The notes beneath the pieces are model-generated. The model searched no databases. It was not told the origin of the DNA and saw only the letters and a list, made by a program, of their open reading frames with translations. Shown here in pieces: positions 7,197 through 14,415 of a DNA stretch of 19,504 bases. Each line of letters begins with the position of its first letter. Position 1 is the stretch's first letter. A program made the position numbers and the translations under genes. Origin of the DNA: Proteobacteria bacterium UBA6920 (GTDB lineage Bacteria; Pseudomonadota; Gammaproteobacteria; SG8-11); assembly GCA_002448875.1 (NCBI GenBank), contig DKAS01000026.1, positions 1-19,504 of the forward strand, given 5' to 3'.

Positions 7197-9536
7197 ATGA
7201 TAAGCCGGCTGCGCGATTTATTTCGTACCTGGTACCTGCGCATAAAATACGGCGATTCCCGCCTGCCTGTCTGGGCCCGTTGGGGGATGCTGGCTGGCGC
7301 GCTGCTGCTGGTGGCACTGACAATTTATACGGTTTATCTGGATTTCATCGTCCGCGCCCGTTTCGAAGGCGTGCGCTGGGCCATTCCCGCCCGGGTCTAT
7401 GCCCGGCCCCTGGAACTCTATCCCGGCAAGAAACTGCCCATGGGCGAATTGTTGTCGGAATTGCGCCTGCTGGGCTACAGCAAGATCGCGCAACCGGATC
7501 GCGCCGGCAGTTACTACCAGCGCGATAATGTCGTCGATCTGACAACGCGCCCCTTCCAGTTCTGGGACGGCGCCGAGCCGCAGGCGTCCGTGCGCCTGTC
7601 CTTCGGTGACGATGTCCTGGAGGAAATCAGCGGGCGCGGCGACGGCAGTGCGGTGGAACTGGTGCGTCTGGATCCGGCCATCGTCGGCAGCATCTATCCC
7701 GCGCATAACGAGGACCGCTTGCTGCTGCAGTTGAAGGAGGTGCCGCAGTTGCTGATCGATGCCTTGCTGGTAATCGAAGACCAGCATTTCTACCAGCACT
7801 GGGGCATCCGCCCGCAGTCCATGCTGCGCGCCATCTGGACCAATCTGCGCGCGGGATCGGCGGTGGCCGGGGGCAGCACCCTGACCCAGCAGCTGGTGAA
7901 AAATTTCTACCTGAGCAATGCCCGCACCCTGCGGCGCAAGTTCAATGAGGCCATCATGTCCCTGCTGGTGGAGTTTCACTACCAGAAGGATGAAATTCTC
8001 GAGGCCTACATGAACGAGATTTTTCTCGGTCAGGACGGTCATCGTTCGATCAATGGTTTCGGTCTGGCCAGTCAGTTTTATTTTCAGAAAAACCTGCAGG
8101 AGCTGCAGCCCGCGGAGATTGCCCTGCTGGTGGCGCTGGTCAAGGGCGCGTCCTATTACGATCCGCGGCGCCATCCCGATCGCGCCAAACAGCGGCGGGA
8201 TCTGGTGTTGTCGGAGCTGGAAAAAGCCGGCAAGCTGGACAAGGAAGCCATGCGCTCGGCGCAGCGCGCGAGCCTGGGCGTGATGTCGACCGCACGCAGC
8301 GGGGTGACGGAGTTCCCCGCGTTTATCGATCTGGTACGGCGGCAATTGCGCCGGGATTACAAGGAAGCGGATCTGACGTCCCAGGGGCTGCAGATTCATA
8401 CCACCCTGGATCCCCTGATTCAGCTGCGCAGTGAAAATGCCGTTGCCGATACCCTGAACGCCCTGGAGAAACAGCGGCGCATCGCCGCCGGCAAGCTGCA
8501 GGCCGCCGCCGTGGTAACCAGTGTCGACGGCGGTGAACTGCTGGCGGTGGTGGGTGACCGCAACCCCCGCTTCGCCGGTTTCAATCGCGTGATCGATGCC
8601 CTGCGCCCCATCGGGTCGCTGATCAAGCCGGTTATTTTCCTCACTGCGCTGGAGCGACCGGAGCGCTACACCCTGGCCACTCCGCTGGATGACACGGCAT
8701 TTCAGTACACCATGCAGGACGGCCAGGTGTGGGAACCGAAAAACTACGACAAGGAAGAACACGGTGCTGTGCCGCTGTATCGGGCCCTGGCCAATTCCTA
8801 CAATCTGTCCACCGCCAAACTCGGTCTGGATCTGGGCGTCGGCACCGTCATCGACACGCTGCGGCGCATGGGCATCGATCGCCAGGTCGCGCCGTATCCC
8901 TCATTGTTTCTCGGCGCGGCGGCGCTGTCGCCGATCGAAGTGGCGCAGATTTATCATACCTTCGCCAATAACGGTTTCCGGGTGGACTTGCGCGCCATCC
9001 GCGCGGTGTTGACGGCGGACGGCGACCCGGTGCAGCGCTATCCCCTGTCCATGCAACAGGTGTTCGAGCCGGGCGCCAGTTATCTGATCAATTATGCGCT
9101 GCAGGAAGTGGTGCGCGACGGCACCGCGAAATATCTGCCCAACATCATCGGCCAGGAGATGACCGTCGCCGGCAAGACCGGCACCAGCGACGATCTGCGC
9201 GACAGCTGGTTTGCCGGTTTTACCGGGGATCGCATGGCGGTTACTTGGGTGGGTAATGATGATAATATGCCGGTGGGTTTGACCGGCGCCTCGGGAGCCA
9301 TGGTGGTGTGGGGGCATATCATGCAGGCCATGGATACCCAGCCGTTGCTGCTCACGCCGCCGGACGATGTGGAAACCGCCTGGATCGACGGCGAGACCTT
9401 CCTGCGCGGCGGCCCGTCCTGCCAGCAGGCGCTGGAGCTGCCCTTCATCAAGGGCTCCGAACCCAAGGAGGCCGCGCCCTGCGGTGAGGGCGTGCTGAAC
9501 AAGACACTGGATCTGTTTCGAGGAATCTTCAATTGA
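7197..9536 (+). CDS. mrcB: Penicillin-binding protein 1B, bifunctional peptidoglycan synthase
   Basis: A 779-residue class A PBP. A short cytoplasmic tail precedes one membrane helix (about residues 28-50). A UB2H-like region follows (ARVYARPLELYPG), typical of PBP1b and absent from PBP1a. The glycosyltransferase domain has EDQHFYQHWG with catalytic Glu194, then GGSTLTQQLVKN and the KDEILEAYMNEIFLGQ motif. The transpeptidase domain has SLIK (nucleophile Ser474, Lys477), SYN (534-536) and KTGT (660-663). All catalytic motifs are intact. It polymerises glycan strands and cross-links them in the periplasm. Its stop overlaps the start of the TPR lipoprotein gene by one base (TGATG), so the two are probably coupled. 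The ribosome binding site is weak (AAAGAG close to the ATG). Confidence 0.97.
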   Translation: MISRLRDLFRTWYLRIKYGDSRLPVWARWGMLAGALLLVALTIYTVYLDFIVRARFEGVRWAIPARVYARPLELYPGKKLPMGELLSELRLLGYSKIAQPDRAGSYYQRDNVVDLTTRPFQFWDGAEPQASVRLSFGDDVLEEISGRGDGSAVELVRLDPAIVGSIYPAHNEDRLLLQLKEVPQLLIDALLVIEDQHFYQHWGIRPQSMLRAIWTNLRAGSAVAGGSTLTQQLVKNFYLSNARTLRRKFNEAIMSLLVEFHYQKDEILEAYMNEIFLGQDGHRSINGFGLASQFYFQKNLQELQPAEIALLVALVKGASYYDPRRHPDRAKQRRDLVLSELEKAGKLDKEAMRSAQRASLGVMSTARSGVTEFPAFIDLVRRQLRRDYKEADLTSQGLQIHTTLDPLIQLRSENAVADTLNALEKQRRIAAGKLQAAAVVTSVDGGELLAVVGDRNPRFAGFNRVIDALRPIGSLIKPVIFLTALERPERYTLATPLDDTAFQYTMQDGQVWEPKNYDKEEHGAVPLYRALANSYNLSTAKLGLDLGVGTVIDTLRRMGIDRQVAPYPSLFLGAAALSPIEVAQIYHTFANNGFRVDLRAIRAVLTADGDPVQRYPLSMQQVFEPGASYLINYALQEVVRDGTAKYLPNIIGQEMTVAGKTGTSDDLRDSWFAGFTGDRMAVTWVGNDDNMPVGLTGASGAMVVWGHIMQAMDTQPLLLTPPDDVETAWIDGETFLRGGPSCQQALELPFIKGSEPKEAAPCGEGVLNKTLDLFRGIFN

Positions 9537-10000
9537 TGTTTGCATCGCGCTATGTGTTGTTGACCGCCGTGTTGCTGGTGCTCGGCGCGGGTTGCACGCC
9601 GCTGGCTCTGCGTGACACCGGCGAGCGCAGCGGAGCGTCGGCGCCGGTCTATGATCTGCCGCAGGATGCACCCGAAGCGGCGGTGGAACCGCCCCCGCCG
9701 CCCGTCCGTGAAGCACCCGAGGAAATTTCGGAAAACCGCGCCACCCGCACTCTGCTGGCCCAGGCCGACCAGCTGGAGGCCAAGGGAGAGCTGGAAGCGT
9801 CGGCGGCGGCGCTGGAGCGGGCGCTGCGCATCGAGCCGCGCAATGCGCGCCTGTGGCATCGCCTGGCGGCGGTGCGTCTGGCCCAGGGACAGAACAAACA
9901 GGCCGCCAGTTTCGCCGCCAAGTCCAATTCCCTGGCCGGCAAGGACAGTGAGCTGATCACCCGCAACAATCAGTTGATCCGCGAGGCGCGTGGCTACTAA
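9536..10000 (+). CDS. TPR lipoprotein, probable PBP1b activator of the LpoP type
   Basis: A 154-residue lipoprotein. The signal ends in LGAGC with the lipidated cysteine at residue 20 followed by Thr, so outer-membrane sorting is expected. A Pro/Glu-rich linker (about 30-65, PPPPPVREAPEE) precedes a helical TPR-like segment, about two repeats (LEASAAALERALRIEPRNAR and LAAVRLAQGQNKQAA). In Pseudomonas aeruginosa the TPR lipoprotein LpoP is encoded beside the PBP1b gene and stimulates it; the same layout here makes that the best guess. The assignment rests on synteny and domain layout, not on a decisive motif. The ATG at 9536 overlaps the mrcB stop and has AGGA about 12 bases upstream. A TTG one codon earlier is possible but less likely. 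Confidence 0.8.
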   Translation: MFASRYVLLTAVLLVLGAGCTPLALRDTGERSGASAPVYDLPQDAPEAAVEPPPPPVREAPEEISENRATRTLLAQADQLEAKGELEASAAALERALRIEPRNARLWHRLAAVRLAQGQNKQAASFAAKSNSLAGKDSELITRNNQLIREARGY

Positions 10001-10066
10001 CGGCCATATCGCGTCCGCTGATAACAAAATCAAAAGGTATTATTTTCCCTTATAAGCGGGGTTGCG

Positions 10067-10072
10067 TATAGT
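10067..10072 (+). promoter_or_regulatory. Possible promoter -10 box upstream of nfi leader
   Basis: TATAGT sits about 40 bases before the terminator hairpin at 10110. A -35 at 17-base spacing would be TTTCCC, a poor match. A transcript from here would carry a C-rich, weakly structured stretch (repeats of CCTAC) and then the hairpin. Confidence 0.3.
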
Positions 10073-10109
10073 GAACCTACCCTACACCCTACCTACTACT
10101 ACCCGTTCC

Positions 10110-10139
10110 GGCCATGTTCCCCGACATGGCCTTTTTTTT
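10110..10139 (+). terminator. Strong intrinsic terminator
   Basis: GGCCATGT-TCCCCG-ACATGGCC forms a perfect 8-bp stem followed by eight T residues (10132-10139). It fits as the end of the mrcB/TPR-lipoprotein transcript 110 bases upstream. It also stands only 13 bases before the nfi start codon, so it may act as an attenuator for nfi. Confidence 0.9.
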
Positions 10140-10152
10140 CGGCTTTTTCGCC

Positions 10153-10845
10153 ATGCCTGACGCTGACCGGTCAGCGCACAGCCCGCCGCAGCATGCCTGG
10201 GATGTGACGCCGGCGCAGGCCGTGGCGATACAACGACAGCTCAGCGGCCTGGTGTCGCAATGCACCGACCTGGGCGACGTGCGCCGGGTGGCGGGTGTCG
10301 ACGTTGGCTTCGAAGCCGGCAACACCATTACCCGGGCCGCCATCGCCGTGCTGGATTTTCCCGGTCTGCAATTGCAGGAGTACCGGATCGCGCGCCGACC
10401 CACGTCGTTTCCCTATGTCCCGGGTCTGTTATCGTTTCGTGAGCTGCCGGCGGTTCTGGCGGCGCTGGCGCAGTTGTCGACGCTGCCCGATCTGCTGCTG
10501 GTGGATGGCCAGGGCCGGGCGCATCCGCGGCGGCTGGGTATCGCCTGTCATCTGGGCGTGTTGACCGGCTTGCCGTGCATAGGCGTGGGTAAAAGCCGTT
10601 TGCTCGGGCAGCATGCTGCTCTGCCGACGCAGCGTGGCGCAGCGGTGGAGCTGGTGGACAAGGAGGAAGTGATCGGGATGGTGGTGTGTACGCGCAGCGG
10701 CGTCAAACCCGTGTATGTGTCCATCGGCCATCGCGTGGATCTGCCCACGGCCGTGCACTATGTCCTACGCTGCAGCCCCCGTTACCGCCTGCCGGAACCC
10801 ATACGCTGGGCGCACCGTCTGGCCTCCGGACCGGCGATCAGTTGA
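10153..10845 (+). CDS. nfi: Endonuclease V, deaminated-base repair
   Basis: A 230-residue protein (E. coli Nfi is 223) that aligns by eye along its whole length with the family. Metal-binding acidic residues are Asp50 in VAGVDVGFE, Glu97 in PGLLSFRE and Asp118 in [15 protein letters not shown]. Other signatures are [14 protein letters not shown] and [10 protein letters not shown] near the C-terminus. The enzyme cuts DNA or RNA one phosphodiester 3' of deoxyinosine/inosine. An earlier in-frame ATG at 10114 lies inside the terminator stem, so I place the start at 10153. No clear ribosome binding site precedes it, which suggests low expression or a different start. The 3' end overlaps the converging minus-strand gene by 8 bases. 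Confidence 0.92.
   Translation: MPDADRSAHSPPQHAWDVTPAQAVAIQRQLSGLVSQCTDLGDVRRVAGVDVGFEAGNTITRAAIAVLDFPGLQLQEYRIARRPTSFPYVPGLLSFRELPAVLAALAQLSTLPDLLLVDGQGRAHPRRLGIACHLGVLTGLPCIGVGKSRLLGQHAALPTQRGAAVELVDKEEVIGMVVCTRSGVKPVYVSIGHRVDLPTAVHYVLRCSPRYRLPEPIRWAHRLASGPAIS
10161..10176. repeat. Perfect 16-bp palindrome at the nfi 5' end
   Basis: CGCTGACCGGTCAGCG reads the same on both strands. It lies inside the first codons of nfi, 22 bases after the terminator T tract. It could be a regulator site or a hairpin near the start codon, or it could be chance. Confidence 0.4.
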
Positions 10846-11416
10846 ACCAGCCGGCAAACAGGCGATTGGTATTGCGAGCCAGCGCCGCTTCCTGCGCGGA
10901 ATGGTTGTTTTCCCCGGTCTGCGTCACCCGGATGTGGAAGGTGAACGAATCGGAAACCAGGGTGTTGTCCAGCCGGCTGGCGCCGTGCAATTGCAGACGG
11001 TAGGTGCCCGGCAGCGCGTAGGCGGGGACGGAGATGTTGAGAATATTGCGATCGCTGGCCACCGGGTTGGATTCAAAATGGTATTCCAGCCATTCGGGGG
11101 CGTTTTGCAGGCTCAATTCTATCGCCGCGGGAAACTTGGCGCCGCCCATATTGCGATTAATCACCACGCTGGCCGTCTGCCGGCCGCCCTGTTCGATCAC
11201 GATGTCACCGAACATCGGCGATTGCAGATCCAGCTCGAAGTGTCCGGAAGACTCCCGTTGATCACAGCTTACCAGCGCTGCCATCAATAAGGCGGTCAGC
11301 AGCACATACGGTACGGCAAAGATCAGCGGCAGCATCAGGGTCAGGCGGCTGGGTTGGCTACGCCCTTGCAGCCTGATGCGGGAACTTGTTTGTGTCATTG
11401 TATTGAACCACCACAT
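10838..11416 (-). CDS. Membrane-anchored protein with a beta-rich, Ig-like periplasmic domain, unknown function
   Basis: A 192-residue protein from the chosen start. A basic N-terminus of about 25 residues leads into one hydrophobic segment (about 27-50, [20 protein letters not shown]) ending in LVSC, a possible lipobox with Cys51. The next residue is Asp, which in enterobacterial lipoproteins favours inner-membrane retention. The remaining ~140 residues look like beta strands of an Ig-like fold ([41 protein letters not shown]). The start at 11416 has GAGG 9 bases upstream; the later ATG at 11398 has a poorer site, and the longer frame to 11536 lacks support. It converges on nfi with an 8-base overlap. 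I do not recognise it. Confidence 0.75.
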   Translation of the reverse strand: MWWFNTMTQTSSRIRLQGRSQPSRLTLMLPLIFAVPYVLLTALLMAALVSCDQRESSGHFELDLQSPMFGDIVIEQGGRQTASVVINRNMGGAKFPAAIELSLQNAPEWLEYHFESNPVASDRNILNISVPAYALPGTYRLQLHGASRLDNTLVSDSFTFHIRVTQTGENNHSAQEAALARNTNRLFAGWFN

Positions 11417-11771
11417 GGATTTGTGCCTCGCTTCCTTACGTCCTGTGTGACAACCGTTTTCTATGGGGATACGGTACGTTCCTTTGGCCCTCCTGGCCAC
11501 GAAACTGTGCACAACGCCAATGTGCAAAATTACCATTAAAATTTACTTAAACTTTCAAGAAGTTAAAAATGTGTTGTTGGATTCATGCAACAACTGATAG
11601 AAAACAACAGGTGCGTGGAAATGAGATCAACTATAAAAAATGGGATGGAGGGAGGTGCTAGAATACGCCTGAAACTTGCCGGGTAGGCAGAGCCCGAGAC
11701 TAACCGTATGATTCATAAAGTATTCTGCTGCAAAACACGGGGACAAGGCTATAGTTTGATTCAGGGGGCGT
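11417..11771. promoter_or_regulatory. Divergent intergenic region, AT-rich, with a hairpin and promoter-like sites
   Basis: This 355-base gap separates the 192-residue protein gene (minus) from the propeller gene (plus). It holds an inverted repeat TGCACA-n7-TGTGCA (11508-11526), operator-like but unassigned. It also holds a 7-bp stem GTTGTTG/CAACAAC with an 8-base loop (11573-11594) and an extended -10 box TGCTAGAAT (11657-11664) reading plus, which would give a leader of about 100 bases before 11772. A second weak -10, TATAGT, is at 11750-11755. I could not match the leader to any riboswitch class. Confidence 0.45.
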
Positions 11772-13286
11772 ATGCGTAGGATTGTTGTTGTTTTGTTGGT
11801 GGGGGTGGTGGCAGGGCCCGTGTCGGGTCAGGCCGCCGAACTGGTGAGCCTGGGTAGCGCGGGCGTGGCAGCTGACGCCAACAGTGATCAACCGGCGGTC
11901 AGTGCCGACGGACGTTTCGTAGCCTTCGACTCCCTGGCTACCAATCTGGTGGCCAATGACAACAATGGCCAGAGTGACGTGTTCATCCTCGATCGCCAGA
12001 CCGGCGTGGTGGAACTGGTCAGCGTGGCCAGCGACGGGCAGCAGGGCAACCTGCTCAGCATCCGTCCCGCCCTGTCCGATGACGGTCGCCATGTGGTGTT
12101 TCTCAGTCAGGCATCCAATCTCGCCGCCGGCGACAGCGGCAGCCGGCAGAAAGTCCTGGTGCGCGATCGCCAGGCGCAGACCACCAGTCTGCTCAGCGTG
12201 ACGCTGGACGGATCCAATCTGGACAACAGTTGTTTATCGCCGTCGATTTCCGGTGACGGCCGCTACGTGGTGTTTTATTGTTATGCCAGCAATCTGCTGC
12301 CGAACGCCGTCAGCAACACCAGTGAAGTGGTGCTGGTCGATCGCGGGACACCCGGCGCCGATGGCGCATTCAGCGCGACACCGGTGCTGTCCCGGGTGGG
12401 GGAGTCCAACGGCGTGAAGTTGAGCGGCCCCAGCTTCAATGGCTATATTTCCGGTGACGGCAACTGGCTGGTATTCGCTTCCACCGCCACCGATGTGAAC
12501 GGCGTCAATGGCGGTTATCGCAATATCTTTCTGAAGAACCGTGCAACCGGCGATTTGTCACTGCTGGTCGGCAACAAAGGCGGTGACAATGACGAACCGC
12601 GTCTGTCCTACGACGCCTCCTATGTGGTTTTCACTTCCGCTGCCGCGCTGGTCAGCAGCGACAGCAACGTGTTCAAAGATATTTATCTCTATAACCGGAC
12701 CGCCGCTACCGTCTCCCTGATCAGCGGCGGGGGTGGCAAAGTCGCCGACGGGGTGAGCGGCAATGCCCACATCAGCAGCGATGGCCGCTATATCAGCTTC
12801 GATTCCGCAGCGCGCAATCTGACGACGCGCCTGGTGGCCGGCTATCAGGTGCTGCCGGTGACGCGCGAAATCGGCGGCTACTATGATGCTATTTCCGCCG
12901 CCACCGGTGGCGGTGGCGGCAACTATGTCGAAACCATCGCCTATGTCTATGTGGCCGATCGCCTCAGCAATACCATTCGCCTGGCCAGCAGCGGCACGGA
13001 CGGTTCCCTGGTCAACGGTACCAGCTTCGGCTCCACCCTGAGCGCCGATGCCAGCCTCGTCGCGTTTGTCTCCGCCGCCACCAATATCCTGTGCAGCGGT
13101 GGCACGGTTATCAAGGATATCTATGCGGTGGCGGGGAGCAGTGCGGACAGCGTCACCTGCGGCAGCAACAGCGTGGCGGCTGGTGGCAAGGGCGGTGGCG
13201 GTCTCTGGTGGCCGCTGTGGCTGCTGATCCCGCCGCTGCTGCTGCGCCTGTGGCGCGGCAGGCGCGTCGCCGGCGGTACACGGTGA
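11772..13286 (+). CDS. Exported TolB/PD40-like beta-propeller protein with GlyGly-CTERM-like sorting tail
   Basis: A 504-residue protein with a signal peptide (MRRIVVVLLVGVVAG...GQAA). Repeated motifs such as QPAVSADGRFVAFDS, RPALSDDGRHVVFLS, SPSISGDGRYVVFYC and NAHISSDGRYISFDS match the TolB-type (PD40) propeller blade, SxDGRxVxFxS. About six or seven blades fill residues 25-460. The C-terminus is glycine-rich (AAGGKGGGG), then a hydrophobic stretch (LWWPLWLLIPPLLL), then basic residues (RLWRGRR). This is the pattern of the GlyGly-CTERM signal, which family knowledge links to processing by rhombosortase and surface delivery by type II secretion. A good ribosome binding site (AGGGGG) precedes the ATG. 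The next gene starts within this stop codon. The ligand or target is unknown. Confidence 0.88.
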   Translation: MRRIVVVLLVGVVAGPVSGQAAELVSLGSAGVAADANSDQPAVSADGRFVAFDSLATNLVANDNNGQSDVFILDRQTGVVELVSVASDGQQGNLLSIRPALSDDGRHVVFLSQASNLAAGDSGSRQKVLVRDRQAQTTSLLSVTLDGSNLDNSCLSPSISGDGRYVVFYCYASNLLPNAVSNTSEVVLVDRGTPGADGAFSATPVLSRVGESNGVKLSGPSFNGYISGDGNWLVFASTATDVNGVNGGYRNIFLKNRATGDLSLLVGNKGGDNDEPRLSYDASYVVFTSAAALVSSDSNVFKDIYLYNRTAATVSLISGGGGKVADGVSGNAHISSDGRYISFDSAARNLTTRLVAGYQVLPVTREIGGYYDAISAATGGGGGNYVETIAYVYVADRLSNTIRLASSGTDGSLVNGTSFGSTLSADASLVAFVSAATNILCSGGTVIKDIYAVAGSSADSVTCGSNSVAAGGKGGGGLWWPLWLLIPPLLLRLWRGRRVAGGTR

Positions 13287-14353
13287 CGGCCGCCGCGGCG
13301 GTGCACGCGGTATGTCGTCGCCCCCGGCGCGAGCTCAGCGCCTGGTTGTTGCTCGCTCTGTGGCCCCTGGCGGGTCAGGCCGATCCCATCGTCTACGGCA
13401 GCGCCCGGGCGGCGTTGCAACTGGCGCAGCAGCAGGACGCCGCCGCCACCAGCGTCGCGTCCGGCGGCAGCTTCATCGGTATCAAGGGGATTGAGGACAT
13501 CAGTTCCGGCGGGCGCGCCCTGTGGCGTCTGGAAAGCGCGGTGGATATCAGCGGCGAGGATGCCGGCCTGCACTGGCGGGACAGCTACCTGGGGGTGGAG
13601 GGTGGTTACGGCCAGCTGCTCGCGGGCACGGTGGAAACCCCGTACAGCAAACTGCGCGATAAGCTGACCTTGTTTGCCGACAGCGGCGCCGACAGTCGCA
13701 ACCTGCTGGGCGCGGCCTCCGGCGCCGGCAATCTATTGGATGAGCGCGCGCGCAATATGCTGCAGTATCAGAGCCCGCGCCTGCTGGACATGCTGACCGG
13801 CAGCGTGCTCTACGCCGGCGGCAATCATGATGCGTCCACTGCCAATGCCGGCGGCGATGATCATCGTTACGAATTGACCAGCGCCAGCCTGCAATTGCGC
13901 CTGGGACCGGTATTCGGCGGCGCCGCCTGGCAACGGCAGTTGCTGCCCGGGCGGGCGGAGCAGCGGGGCGCGCGACTCGGCGCCAGCGTGCGCTTCGCCC
14001 TGAACAGCATCGGTGTCTGTTACGAAAAGCTGTGGGCGGGTACTGCCGGCGTGCTTGATCACTCCACCTATGCCCTGCATTACAGTCGCAGCGTTGGCGA
14101 TGATGTCTTCGGGGTGCAATGGCTGGCGGCGGGAGAGCAGCGCGGACAGCGCGACTCCGGCGCCTGGCAGCTGGCGGCAGGCTACACGTGGCGCTTGTCG
14201 CCGGCGCTGGCCGGCCAGCTGCTGTGGTCACGGCTGGTGAATGGGCGCGGTGCAAATTACGGCAATCTTTTTCTCGATGGTGATCCGGCCAGCGGCGGCG
14301 CTGGCAGCGGCACGGTTTCGCTGCTGAGCGCCGGAATGCAACTGGATTTCTAA
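13283..14353 (+). CDS. General porin of the Porin_4 type
   Basis: A 356-residue outer-membrane porin. It begins at a GTG overlapping the upstream stop (GTGA, four bases), which implies translational coupling to the propeller gene. The signal peptide ends in WPLAGQA, giving a mature N-terminus DPIVYGSARAALQL. GSFIGIKGIEDISSGGRALW and YLGVEGGYGQLLAGTVETPY match the first strands of proteobacterial trimeric porins. The protein ends in Phe (MQLDF), the usual C-terminal signal for BAM-mediated insertion. Such porins let small hydrophilic solutes cross the outer membrane; selectivity cannot be read here. The frame is open for 64 codons upstream of the GTG, but that part lies within the propeller gene and lacks a signal peptide. 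Confidence 0.88.
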   Translation: MTAAAAVHAVCRRPRRELSAWLLLALWPLAGQADPIVYGSARAALQLAQQQDAAATSVASGGSFIGIKGIEDISSGGRALWRLESAVDISGEDAGLHWRDSYLGVEGGYGQLLAGTVETPYSKLRDKLTLFADSGADSRNLLGAASGAGNLLDERARNMLQYQSPRLLDMLTGSVLYAGGNHDASTANAGGDDHRYELTSASLQLRLGPVFGGAAWQRQLLPGRAEQRGARLGASVRFALNSIGVCYEKLWAGTAGVLDHSTYALHYSRSVGDDVFGVQWLAAGEQRGQRDSGAWQLAAGYTWRLSPALAGQLLWSRLVNGRGANYGNLFLDGDPASGGAGSGTVSLLSAGMQLDF

Positions 14354-14364
14354 AGGCATCGGGC

Positions 14365-14390
14365 AAAAAAAAGGCCGCCTTGCGGCGGCC
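14365..14390 (-). terminator. Intrinsic terminator of the tetraheme cytochrome gene, possibly bidirectional
   Basis: On the minus strand GGCCGCC-GCAA-GGCGGCC (7-bp stem, GNRA loop) is followed by eight T residues. It stands 25 bases after the stop of the cytochrome gene. On the plus strand the same stem is followed by TTGTGTT, so it may also end the porin transcript, less efficiently. Confidence 0.9.
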
Positions 14391-14415
14391 TTGTGTTCGA
14401 ACGGGCGTACCGGGA

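Noticed and set aside
7218..8762. Long minus-strand open frame opposite mrcB (514 codons)
   Set aside because: Antisense shadow. All mrcB catalytic motifs are intact on the plus strand and this frame shows none.
10114..10152. Longer N-terminus for endonuclease V starting at 10114
   Set aside because: That ATG lies inside the terminator stem, and the added Phe-rich residues come from translating its T tract.
11665..11771. Possible riboswitch in the propeller leader
   Set aside because: A small CGGG/CCCG hairpin is present, but I could not match the conserved cores of the c-di-GMP, cobalamin, TPP, glycine or other riboswitches I know.
11708..11779. 23-codon upstream frame overlapping the propeller start
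   Set aside because: It contains two adjacent cysteines and overlaps the ATG at 11772, but there is no ribosome binding site. Leader-peptide control remains only a faint possibility.
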